From positions 1-7,276 of the forward strand of contig JBGPKH010000469.1 in the NCBI GenBank assembly GCA_041485845.1: a DNA stretch of 7,276 bases, in the 5' to 3' direction. Under the pieces are notes generated by a model. It worked only from the letters and a program-made list of their open reading frames with translations. It was not told the origin of the DNA and did no database searches. The stretch is from OMOG01 sp041485845. Lineage in GTDB: Bacteria; Acidobacteriota; Terriglobia; Bryobacterales; Bryobacteraceae. The first letter of the stretch is position 1. Every line of letters starts with the position of its first letter. Of this stretch, positions 1-5,413 are shown one piece after another. The translations under genes and the position numbers were made by a program.

Positions 1-2
1 CC

Positions 3-437
3 GGCTATTTCGATCAATACGGCGCGGGCGAAGAGCGGCGCCTGAGAATCATCAAGACTCTGGCGATTTCGTTTGTCGCGTTGCTGGTGGCGGTTGGCCT
101 TTCCCTTTTTTTCTTCCATAACTACCGCCAGGAACAGCAGGTGAAGCGGTTTTTTTCCCTGTTGGGGCGTCAGGACTACCAGGCGGCGTACCAGATGTGG
201 GTGCGCACCGAGAACGACCGCAAAGGGTACCCGTTCGATACATTCCTCCGCGATTGGGGCCCGCAGGGCGAGCACCGCAACGTCCGCGATTTTCGTATTG
301 CCAAAAGCCGTTCGTGCGGATCGGGGGTGATCCTCACGGTGGATTTCGGCGCGAGTCAGCAGGAGAAACTCTGGGTGCAGCGGGAAGACCTGACGATCGG
401 ATTCTCCCCCCTCCCCGGTTGCCCGGCGCCCCGCTGA
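3..437 (+). CDS. single-pass membrane protein, hypothetical (5' partial)
   Basis: The frame is open from the left edge and ends at TGA 435-437, so the true start lies outside the window and only the last 144 residues are visible. A short charged segment (GYFDQYGAGEERRLR) is followed by one hydrophobic helix at about residues 18-38 of the visible part. A soluble domain of about 100 residues follows, rich in aromatic and charged residues, with two cysteines (one in the SCGSG segment, one near the C-terminus in PGCPAPR). An internal TTG at 81 could be read as a start, but it falls inside the hydrophobic helix, so the upstream reading is preferred. Charge distribution suggests the N-terminus is cytoplasmic and the C-terminal domain extracytoplasmic. 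I do not recognise the family and assign no function. Citrate synthase begins 43 bp downstream. Confidence 0.75.
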   Translation, partial: GYFDQYGAGEERRLRIIKTLAISFVALLVAVGLSLFFFHNYRQEQQVKRFFSLLGRQDYQAAYQMWVRTENDRKGYPFDTFLRDWGPQGEHRNVRDFRIAKSRSCGSGVILTVDFGASQQEKLWVQREDLTIGFSPLPGCPAPR

Positions 438-453
438 CGCGCGGCCCGCGGCA

Positions 454-474
454 TACAATAGATTCGGAGAAAGG
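454..474 (+). promoter_or_regulatory. candidate -10 box and Shine-Dalgarno of citrate synthase
   Basis: The 43-bp gap before citrate synthase contains TACAAT (454-459), one mismatch from the sigma-70 -10 consensus. It is followed by a purine-rich GGAGAAAGG (466-474) ending 6 nt before the ATG at 481. No good -35 hexamer stands at the usual 16-18 bp. The Shine-Dalgarno is convincing and fixes the citrate synthase start; the -10 is only suggestive. Confidence 0.4.
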
Positions 475-480
475 CGAACC

Positions 481-1602
481 ATGGAAACTACATTGGCTGG
501 TCTGGAAGGCGTCATCGCGGGCGAATCGGAGATTTGCTACATCGACGGATACCAGGGTGTCCTCAGCTACCGCGGCTACAATATTCACACCCTGGCGGAC
601 CATGCCATTTTCGAAGAGGTCGTCTTCCTCCTCTGGAACGGTTGGCTGCCCCGGCAAGTCGAACTCGACCAGATCAAGAAGGAACTGGCGGCCGAGCGCA
701 GCTTGCCCCAGCCGGTGATCGACTTTCTGCGAGGCGTCTCCAGCGGGAGCCCCATGGACGTGCTGCGCACGGCCGTTTCCATGCTCGCCCTGTACGATCC
801 CGAGGCGCAGGACATGTCGAACGAAGCCAATCGCCGCAAAGCCGTGCGGCTGATGGCCAAGACCGCAACCATCGTGACCGCCTTCGCCCGCCTGCGCAAG
901 GGCAAACCAGTCATCGCGGGCGACGCCAACCTGGGATTCGCAGCCAACTTCCTGTACACGCTCACGGGAAATCACCCCGACGACGTCATGGAGCGCGCCT
1001 TTGACGTAGCTCTGACCCTGCACGCCGATCACGAGCTGAACGCCTCCACCTTTGCTGCGCGCGTGACGGCGGCGACGCTGTCGGACATCTACTCGTCGAT
1101 CACCAGCGGCATCGGCGCGTTAAAGGGTCCGCTGCACGGCGGCGCCAACCAGGAGGTGATCAAGGTGCTGCTGGAGTTAGGCGACGAAGACGACGCCGTG
1201 GACCGGGTGAAGAACACGCTGGCGCGGAAGGTCAAGATCCCGGGCTTCGGCCATCGCGTCTACCGCACCGAAGACCCGCGCGCCACGCACCTGCGCGTGC
1301 TCTCCGAAGAACTGGGCGAGCGCACCGGCCACGAGAAACTCTACCGGCTCTCCAAGCGCATGGAGGAGACGGTGAGGGAGATGAAGGGTCTGAATCCCAA
1401 CGTGGACTTCTATTCGGCCTCCACCTACTACTCGCTGGGAATCCCCATCGACCTGTTCACTCCGGTCTTCGCGGTGAGCCGCATGTCGGGGTGGACCGCG
1501 CACGTTCTGGAGCAGTACCGCAACAACCGCCTGATTCGCCCGCGGGCCGAGTACAAGGGCAAGCCCGACGGGCAGACCTGGATTCCGATGGAGAAACGCT
1601 AG
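481..1602 (+). CDS. gltA: citrate synthase, short (CitZ/type I-like) form
   Basis: Condenses acetyl-CoA with oxaloacetate to citrate in the cytoplasm, the entry step of the TCA cycle. At 373 residues it is a full-length member of the short form typical of Bacillus CitZ, and lacks the N-terminal extension of the 427-residue E. coli enzyme. The catalytic triad is visible: H219 in GPLHGGAN, H258 in the family signature GFGHRVYRTEDPR (255-267), and D309 in NPNVDFYSAS. HADHELNAST (181-190), R267, FAVSRMSGW (330-338) and the C-terminal NNRLIRPRAEY also match the family. From memory the sequence is closer to CitZ than to E. coli GltA. A 2-methylcitrate synthase or dual activity cannot be excluded by sequence alone, but no prp genes are nearby. 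A purine-rich ribosome site at 466-474 supports the ATG. A small zinc-ribbon-like gene follows after 19 bp and may be cotranscribed. Confidence 0.96.
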   Translation: METTLAGLEGVIAGESEICYIDGYQGVLSYRGYNIHTLADHAIFEEVVFLLWNGWLPRQVELDQIKKELAAERSLPQPVIDFLRGVSSGSPMDVLRTAVSMLALYDPEAQDMSNEANRRKAVRLMAKTATIVTAFARLRKGKPVIAGDANLGFAANFLYTLTGNHPDDVMERAFDVALTLHADHELNASTFAARVTAATLSDIYSSITSGIGALKGPLHGGANQEVIKVLLELGDEDDAVDRVKNTLARKVKIPGFGHRVYRTEDPRATHLRVLSEELGERTGHEKLYRLSKRMEETVREMKGLNPNVDFYSASTYYSLGIPIDLFTPVFAVSRMSGWTAHVLEQYRNNRLIRPRAEYKGKPDGQTWIPMEKR

Positions 1603-1621
1603 CCGCTTCCGGTACAAAACT

Positions 1622-1894
1622 ATGGACGAGAAGGCGTTCTACAGCGAGTCGCAGGCGACCAAGCCGGCGACGCTCAACTGCCCGTACTGCCGCAGTGCGG
1701 AGACCTACGAGTTGCATTGGATGGTGCGCAAGAAGAAGGACCGCATCCCGCCGGGCGCCGACGAGCGCGACCGGGCCAAGTTCCAGAAGGCGCAAAGCTA
1801 CATGGTGCTGCTCGACGACAAAGTGGCCTGCAAGAATCTGCGATGCCGCAAGCGGTTCGATATCTCGGGCGTCAAGACGATGGCGTTTATTTAG
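1622..1894 (+). CDS. small four-cysteine zinc-ribbon-like protein, function unknown
   Basis: A 90-residue protein with two cysteine pairs: C20-P-Y-C23 and, about 46 residues later, C70-K-N-L-R-C75 followed by RKRFD. Paired cysteines of this kind usually bind one zinc ion in a ribbon fold, so a structural zinc site is inferred. Between the pairs lies a very basic, hydrophilic segment (KKKDRIPPGADERDRAKF). There is no signal peptide or membrane segment, so it should be cytoplasmic. The ATG lies 19 bp after the citrate synthase stop and has no clear Shine-Dalgarno (preceding bases GGTACAAAACT), which suggests either translational dependence on the upstream gene or a weakly expressed product. I do not recognise a named family. 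Nucleic-acid binding is possible but not shown. The coding call rests on composition, the spaced cysteine pairs and the tight position. Confidence 0.75.
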   Translation: MDEKAFYSESQATKPATLNCPYCRSAETYELHWMVRKKKDRIPPGADERDRAKFQKAQSYMVLLDDKVACKNLRCRKRFDISGVKTMAFI

Positions 1895-1898
1895 GCGC

Positions 1899-2030
1899 AT
1901 GTCCATCCCTCGAGACCCGGATGTAAGCAACTTGTGGACCGGTTTCGAAGAGGAGTCCTGGCACGGAAGCCGGCTTCTTCTGGTTCTGGACCGGCCACAC
2001 GATGCGCACGAGCGGCTTCGTAAGGGATGA
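1899..2030 (+). CDS. possible 43-residue small ORF coupled to the methyltransferase
   Basis: The 132-bp gap between the zinc-ribbon gene and the methyltransferase is covered almost exactly by an ATG-started frame (MSIPRDPDVSNLW ... HERLRKG). Its TGA at 2028-2030 overlaps the ATG at 2027 as ATGA, the usual geometry of translationally coupled genes. An AGG at 1893-1895 sits only 3 nt before its ATG, which is a poor Shine-Dalgarno. Composition is charged and soluble with no recognisable domain. It could be a real small protein, a leader that couples translation, or a chance open frame, since the same frame is also open through the upstream genes. Low confidence is deliberate. Confidence 0.25.
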   Translation: MSIPRDPDVSNLWTGFEEESWHGSRLLLVLDRPHDAHERLRKG

Positions 2031-2677
2031 AGATCAGCGCCATGGACCCGCGCATCGCGCAGCTTCAATCCAGCTACGACCGCGTCGCCGCGCGGTACGC
2101 CGGCGAATTCCGCGACGAGCTGGCGCACAAGCCTTTCGACCGCCAGATGCTCGACTGGCTGATCGAGAGGACCGAGGGAGCGATCTGCGATCTTGGCTGT
2201 GGGCCGGGACAGATCGCGGCCTATCTGCACAGCCGCGGGGCGCAGGTCTGCGGCATCGACCTCTCCGCGGAAATGGTCGCCTGCGCGCGGCTCTGGCACC
2301 CCGGAATTCCCTTCGAGCAGGGGAACATGCTGGCCCTCACTGAGGTCGCCGGCCGGACCTTTGGCGGGATCGCCGCACTCTACTCGATCGTTCATATTCC
2401 GCGCAGCGGCCTCGTGACCGCCCTCGCCGAGCTGAAACGGGTGCTGCGGCCGGGAGGCGTGCTGCTGCTGGCCTTCCACATCGGCAGCGAAATCCTTCAC
2501 AAAGACGAATGGTGGGGAGAGGCCGTATCGCTGGACTTCATCTTCTACCCCACCTGCGAGATCAAGGACGGGCTGGCAGCCGCGGGCTTCGAACTCCAGG
2601 AAGTCATCGAGCGGGACCCCTACCCCGGGGTCGAGTACCAGAGCCGCCGAGCGTATGTCTTCGCCCGCAAGCCGTAA
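2027..2677 (+). CDS. class I SAM-dependent methyltransferase
   Basis: A 216-residue Rossmann-type methyltransferase of the Methyltransf_11/25 kind that transfers a methyl group from S-adenosylmethionine; the acceptor substrate is not deducible. Motif I is ICDLGCGPGQ (residues 53-62), the glycine loop that holds SAM. GIDLS (76-80) has D78 at the end of strand beta-2, where it would contact the ribose hydroxyls. GNML (99-102) matches the adenine-side motif, and VLRPGGVLLLAF (129-140) is the characteristic post-motif III segment. The N-terminal SSYDRVAARYAGEF helix is also typical. There is no signal peptide, so it is cytoplasmic. The start is ambiguous: ATG 2027 overlaps a small upstream frame but has AAGGG directly abutting it; ATG 2042 (residue 6) has AAGGG 15 nt upstream. 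Either gives a complete domain. It converges with the - strand barrel gene. Confidence 0.9.
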   Translation: MKISAMDPRIAQLQSSYDRVAARYAGEFRDELAHKPFDRQMLDWLIERTEGAICDLGCGPGQIAAYLHSRGAQVCGIDLSAEMVACARLWHPGIPFEQGNMLALTEVAGRTFGGIAALYSIVHIPRSGLVTALAELKRVLRPGGVLLLAFHIGSEILHKDEWWGEAVSLDFIFYPTCEIKDGLAAAGFELQEVIERDPYPGVEYQSRRAYVFARKP

Positions 2678-2721
2678 CGCAAACCGCAAATGAATTTGCA
2701 GCTCTCCCCTGGCAAGCCATT

Positions 2722-2739
2722 GGCGGTGAGAGACCCGCC
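2722..2739. terminator. weak hairpin between convergent genes
   Basis: The 72-bp gap between two convergent stop codons (2677 and 2750) contains GGCGG (2722-2726) complementary to CCGCC (2735-2739) with an 8-nt loop. A shorter AT-rich dyad, GCAAA-TGAA-TTTGC, lies at 2686-2699. Neither has a clear U-run on either strand, so they are only possible transcript ends. Confidence 0.2.
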
Positions 2740-2749
2740 GGCCGTACCG

Positions 2750-3703
2750 CTATTGCGAATACCAGCGCAGCCCCACGAACCCCGACCCCATCGTGTTCTT
2801 CAGATAGAATTCGGACTGCGTCGACGTCTTGTAGTGGAACGCCTTCCCGCCGATCCGCACTTCAAAGTGCCCATACCGGATGTTGGCCGAACCATCGGCA
2901 TCCCAGATCGAATTGTGGTGCGGAATCGTGAATCCGCTGGCGTTGGCCTCCACCCGGAAATGGCGCGAAACGAACTGCTGCAGTCCGATGCCCAGAATCG
3001 GCGAGGCGAACCATCGCGTCCCCGTCCCTATGTAGCTGATTGGGTTGCCGCTGGCATCCACAAACGGAGCGCCCGTCGCCGCGTCCACCAGCGGCAGCAA
3101 CGGCGCGTCGAACGTCGAGCGTATCGACGTGTATTGCAGCCCCCAAAGCGTCTTCAAACGGAATCGGCGGCTCTCCACCGGATACGGCCACGTCAGGTAG
3201 TCGAACGACAGCTTGACGTTTTGCAGCTTGTAGTTCGTGGAAACATAGGTGTCCGCGGCATAGGTCTGGTCAAAGACATGCAGCGTGTTGGCGCTGTTGA
3301 AGTTGCCCGACGCCTGCGATTGGAAGAACGTAAGCCGCAGCGCATTGTGCAGGCCCAACGCCAAGCCCACCTCTGCGCCCTCCGCTGCTTTGGGCTTGCC
3401 CAGCAACCGCGCCCGGCTGGCCTCCGTGAACGCCGCGCTGTGCCCCTTGTCGAACACCGGCGCCTGTGCCGGGAACCAGCCCATCGCTCCCACCCAGTAG
3501 CCGGTCTCTCCGGGTTGCCGCACATCCGGGATCTTGGGAAGCGCCGGAGGCGCCGGCCGGATACCCATTCGCGTTGGCTCCGGCGGCGGTGTCTGCTCCT
3601 GCGGCGGATTGGCCGCCGGTGGAATGGCAGGCGGCTGTTGCTGCGCTGCAACCGGAAAGATCCAAAGCAGAGAAACACACAAACCGCTCGAAAAAGTCTT
3701 CAC
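2750..3703 (-). CDS. exported proline-rich protein, probable outer-membrane beta-barrel
   Basis: The only clear - strand gene, 317 residues. It starts at GTG (3701-3703) with GAGG (complement of 3709-3712) 5 nt upstream. An in-frame TAG lies upstream, and the nearby ATG is in another frame and stops after four codons. The N-terminus is a signal peptide (MKTF..., hydrophobic to PVAA) probably cut near residue 20 before QQQPP. C9 does not sit in a proper lipobox. Residues 24-58 form a proline-rich linker, and the remainder alternates hydrophobic/aromatic and polar residues in many short strands (for example KLSFDYLTWPYP, LGIGLQQFVSRHFRVEANASG, HFEVRIGGKAF). It ends FVGLRWYSQ, with an aromatic residue close to the C-terminus as in many BAM-dependent barrels. 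A periplasm-spanning linker followed by a barrel is inferred; ligand and function are unknown. It is divergent from the sigma operon and could be one of its targets. Confidence 0.82.
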   Translation of the reverse strand: MKTFSSGLCVSLLWIFPVAAQQQPPAIPPAANPPQEQTPPPEPTRMGIRPAPPALPKIPDVRQPGETGYWVGAMGWFPAQAPVFDKGHSAAFTEASRARLLGKPKAAEGAEVGLALGLHNALRLTFFQSQASGNFNSANTLHVFDQTYAADTYVSTNYKLQNVKLSFDYLTWPYPVESRRFRLKTLWGLQYTSIRSTFDAPLLPLVDAATGAPFVDASGNPISYIGTGTRWFASPILGIGLQQFVSRHFRVEANASGFTIPHHNSIWDADGSANIRYGHFEVRIGGKAFHYKTSTQSEFYLKNTMGSGFVGLRWYSQ

Positions 3704-3708
3704 GTACG

Positions 3709-3747
3709 CCTCATTGTATTTGAGCTTAATCTTCTATTTTGCCTCAA
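3709..3747 (-). promoter_or_regulatory. AT-rich candidate promoter and RBS region of the barrel gene
   Basis: Upstream of the GTG start the DNA turns conspicuously AT-rich compared with the rest of the window. On the - strand it contains TTGAGG (complement of 3742-3747, 4 of 6 matches to the -35 box), then TCAAAT 18 bp later (complement of 3718-3723), a TACAAT (complement of 3713-3718), and GAGG as ribosome site (3709-3712). TACAAT lies too close to the start codon unless the message is almost leaderless, so the exact boxes are uncertain. Confidence 0.3.
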
Positions 3748-3758
3748 CACACTGCCGC

Positions 3759-3774
3759 CGCGCACTCGTGCGCG
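3759..3774. promoter_or_regulatory. perfect palindrome, candidate operator
   Basis: CGCGCAC-TC-GTGCGCG is a perfect inverted repeat of 7 bp arms with a 2-bp centre. It lies 11 bp upstream of the putative -35 of the barrel gene, a position suited to an activator or repressor dimer. It precedes the G-run element and is not coding in any convincing frame. Chance occurrence in GC-rich DNA is possible. Confidence 0.3.
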
Positions 3775-3803
3775 TCTGGCACAGGTGTGGACAAACCAAC
3801 GCA

Positions 3804-3834
3804 GGGGTTGGGGGCTGGGGGCTGGGGATTGGGG
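3804..3834 (+). repeat. left arm: G-run tract, potential G-quadruplex
   Basis: Five runs of four or five guanines (3804-3807, 3810-3814, 3817-3821, 3824-3827, 3831-3834) are separated by TT, CT, CT and ATT. This satisfies the usual pattern for an intramolecular G-quadruplex on the + strand with very short loops. It lies about 57-87 bp upstream of the putative -35 of the divergent barrel gene. Confidence 0.75.
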
Positions 3835-3926
3835 CTGTGTTGAGGCGAAGGCCCGCGACTCGCGCCCGGCAGGCTCGACGCCGGGGGTTGCCGCTGCGAC
3901 GCCGGAGTCCCAATCCGCGAGTCTCC

Positions 3927-3975
3927 AGCCCCCAACCCCTAACCCCCAGCCCCCAACCCCCAGCCCCCAACCCCC
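3927..3975 (-). repeat. right arm: C-run tract, potential G-quadruplex on - strand
   Basis: Seven runs of four or five cytosines (3929-3933, 3936-3939, 3943-3947, 3950-3954, 3957-3961, 3964-3968, 3971-3975) are separated by AA, TAA or AG. The - strand therefore has seven G-runs, enough for several alternative quadruplexes. The unit is CCCCCAR with strict 7-bp spacing except for one irregular step near 3940. The arm ends 8 bp before the ECF-like -35 motif of the sigma gene. Confidence 0.75.
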
Positions 3976-3983
3976 GTTTTCCC

Positions 3984-4012
3984 GTAACCTTTTTCCCGCC
4001 CGCCAGTATTGC
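3984..4012 (+). promoter_or_regulatory. candidate ECF-type promoter of the sigma operon
   Basis: GTAACC (3984-3989) resembles the AAC-containing -35 element recognised by many ECF sigma factors. TATTGC (4007-4012) stands 17 bp downstream as a possible -10. A start near 4019 would give a short leader carrying the GGAGG at 4024-4028. The imperfect dyad TTGCAT-G-ATGTAA (4009-4021) overlaps the -10. Autoregulation of ECF operons is common, so self-recognition is plausible but inferred from one site only. Confidence 0.4.
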
Positions 4013-4034
4013 ATGATGTAAACGGAGGCAAGAC

Positions 4035-4583
4035 CTGGAGGACGAACAGATCATGCAGGAAGTCCGGGCGGGCAACGTCGGAAAGCTCGAAACGCTCTTC
4101 GACCGCCACCACCGGGCTCTGTTCCGCTACTTCATGCACCTCAGCGGCAATCGCGCGGCGAGCGAGGACCTGGTACAGGAGGTCTTCTTTCGCATCTTGA
4201 AGTACCGCCACACCTATCAGGCGGAAACATCGTTCCGCGCCTGGATGTACCAGATCGGGCGCAACGTTTATATGGATCAGGCGGGCCGGCGCAAGGTGGA
4301 AGTCGCCATGCCGGACAATGCGGGCGAGTTCGGCAGCTCCGAAACGCTCCAGGACCGCCAGGTTCAGAACCGGCAGGAAGTCGCGCTCCTGCACCGCGCC
4401 CTCGCGGCGCTGCCCCGCGAGAAGCGCGAGGTGCTGGTCATGAGCCGCTTCCAGGATTTGAAATACGACGAGATCGCCTCGGTGTTGAAGTGCGAAGTCG
4501 GGACGGTCAAAGTCAGGGTCTACCGTGCGTTGCGCGAACTGGGCGACCGGTTCTTCGCGCTCGGTGGAGAACGGGCATCATGA
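4035..4583 (+). CDS. ECF (sigma-70 family) RNA polymerase sigma factor
   Basis: Directs RNA polymerase to an alternative promoter set. Counting from ATG 4053 (176 residues), region sigma-2 spans about residues 10-80, including LFDRHHRALFRYF, the core-binding DLVQEVFFRILKYR (39-52) and the -10-reading segment TSFRAWMYQIGRNVYMDQ. A linker follows, then sigma-4 at about 108-163, with the helix-turn-helix KYDEIASVLKCEVGTVKVRVYRALREL. No sigma-1.1 or sigma-3 is present. I place the start at CTG 4035, which adds LEDEQI and restores the usual ECF opening (EDEQIMQEVRAGN). GGAGG at 4024-4028 is 6 nt upstream, and an in-frame TGA at 4014-4016 blocks further extension. ATG 4053 with GGAGG 11 nt upstream (4037-4041) is the conservative alternative. 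The TGA overlaps the anti-sigma ATG (ATGA), so the two proteins are probably made coupled. The stimulus and regulon are unknown. Confidence 0.93.
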   Translation: MEDEQIMQEVRAGNVGKLETLFDRHHRALFRYFMHLSGNRAASEDLVQEVFFRILKYRHTYQAETSFRAWMYQIGRNVYMDQAGRRKVEVAMPDNAGEFGSSETLQDRQVQNRQEVALLHRALAALPREKREVLVMSRFQDLKYDEIASVLKCEVGTVKVRVYRALRELGDRFFALGGERAS

Positions 4584-5413
4584 TTTGCGATCGCATTCGA
4601 GAACAGATTCCGGAGTGCCTCGCGGGCCGGTTGGACCCGGCGGCACGAGAGAAAGTAATCGACCATCTGGATACGTGCTCCGCCTGCCGTGCCGACATGG
4701 CCGAGTTGGGAGTCGTGTGGAGAGGTCTTGAATCCATGCCTGAGCTCGAACCGGGTCAAGCCATGCGTACCCGTTTCCTGGAAACGCTGGCGGCCTACCA
4801 GGAAGGTTATCAGGAGGCGCAGCGCAGGCAGGTGTACGTCGCGCCGCGGAAGAGTTGGTGGGCGGGGCTGTGGCCCGCGCATCCGGCCTGGCAGGCGGCC
4901 TTCTCGGCGGCCCTGCTGATTGCCGGCGTCCTGGGCGGCCGCTATCTGGCCGAGCCGCGGCCCGTCGTGACGGTGAACCCGGAATTGGCCCAACTGCGGG
5001 GACAGATCGAGGACCTGCGCCAGTTGGTGACGCTCTCGATGTTGCAGCAGGATTCGCCCAGCGCCCGTTTGCGGGGCGTCACTTACAGCTACCAGGTGAC
5101 GCAGCCCGATCAGCAGGTGGAGCAGGCCTTGCTGCACGCCGTGAATCACGATTCCAACGTGAACGTCCGGCTCTCGGCAGTGGATGCGCTGGCGAAGTTC
5201 GGCAACAACGGGGAGGTGCGGCGCGCGCTGGTGGATTCGCTCCCCGTGCAGGATTCGCCGCTGGTGCAGATCGCCCTGGCCGACCTGCTGGTGCAGTTCA
5301 ACGACAAGGAGGCCGTTCCCGCGCTGCGCAAGCTGGCGCAGGACAAGGAGGCCAACGAAGAGGTGCGGATTCGCGCCGCTGCGAGTGTACAAAAACTGGA
5401 GGTGTTACGGTGA
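4580..5413 (+). CDS. membrane anti-sigma factor: zinc finger + TM + HEAT repeats
   Basis: Likely partner that holds the upstream sigma factor inactive at the inner membrane. The 277-residue chain begins MICDRIREQIPECL and has the ZAS/zf-HC2 motif H29-x3-C33-x2-C36 (HLDTCSAC), with C3 as probable fourth zinc ligand. One transmembrane helix lies at about 104-120 (WQAAFSAALLIAGVLGG), followed by a short heptad-like stretch (PELAQLRGQIEDLRQLV, 134-150). From about 180 to 275 there are helical repeats of HEAT type: LLHAVNHDSNVNVRLSAVDALAKF, then a middle unit ending LADLLVQFNDKEAVPALRKLAQD, then EEVRIRAAASVQKL. With a cytoplasmic N-terminus the HEAT part would be periplasmic. ATG 4580 is chosen because it overlaps the sigma stop and the ZAS fold begins there; an upstream ATG at 4490 would lie inside the sigma gene. 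The HEAT fusion is uncommon for anti-sigma factors. Confidence 0.9.
   Translation: MICDRIREQIPECLAGRLDPAAREKVIDHLDTCSACRADMAELGVVWRGLESMPELEPGQAMRTRFLETLAAYQEGYQEAQRRQVYVAPRKSWWAGLWPAHPAWQAAFSAALLIAGVLGGRYLAEPRPVVTVNPELAQLRGQIEDLRQLVTLSMLQQDSPSARLRGVTYSYQVTQPDQQVEQALLHAVNHDSNVNVRLSAVDALAKFGNNGEVRRALVDSLPVQDSPLVQIALADLLVQFNDKEAVPALRKLAQDKEANEEVRIRAAASVQKLEVLR

Larger units (their letters stand above)
3804..3975. repeat. inverted-repeat element with heptameric G/C-run arms
   Basis: The divergent intergenic region carries a left arm of G-runs (3804-3834) and a right arm of C-runs (3927-3975), around a 92-bp core. The arms are degenerate heptamer repeats of type GGGGGYT and its complement. The left arm's first 18 bases (3804-3821, GGGGTTGGGGGCTGGGGG) are the perfect reverse complement of 3957-3974. 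The core holds a nested perfect 8-bp inverted repeat, GACTCGCG (3857-3864) with CGCGAGTC (3916-3923), an adjacent 6-bp one, CCCGGC (3865-3870) with GCCGGG (3880-3885), and a 9-bp direct repeat CGACGCCGG (3876-3884 and 3897-3905). No transposase or clear target duplication is seen. It resembles a dispersed non-coding palindromic element; whether it recurs in the genome cannot be judged here. Confidence 0.8.

Noticed and set aside
334..1032. - strand open frame opposite citrate synthase
   Set aside because: It overlaps a gene with complete catalytic motifs on the other strand and has no recognisable protein features.
1457..2689. Long - strand open frame (410 codons) across the citrate synthase end, zinc-ribbon and methyltransferase genes
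   Set aside because: It is antisense to three better-supported genes, and its composition is typical of a GC-rich shadow frame.
3804..3975. CRISPR-like array
   Set aside because: The repeats are 7-bp degenerate units without unique spacers and lie in opposite orientation in the two arms; no cas gene is near.
2690..4021. Long + strand open frame (443 codons) opposite the barrel gene
   Set aside because: It is antisense to a gene with a signal peptide, ribosome site and beta-rich pattern. Its translation is arginine-rich low complexity, it runs through the G/C-run repeats, and it has no domain.
4490..4579. Upstream ATG extending the anti-sigma factor by 30 codons
   Set aside because: The extension lies inside the sigma-4 coding region in another frame. 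The ATGA overlap at 4580 and the start of the zinc-finger fold fit better.
4855..5409. N-terminal extension of the first DUF4097-like protein
   Set aside because: It is a glycine/arginine-rich shadow of the anti-sigma gene. GTG 5410 has GGAGG at 7 nt and is followed at once by a signal peptide.
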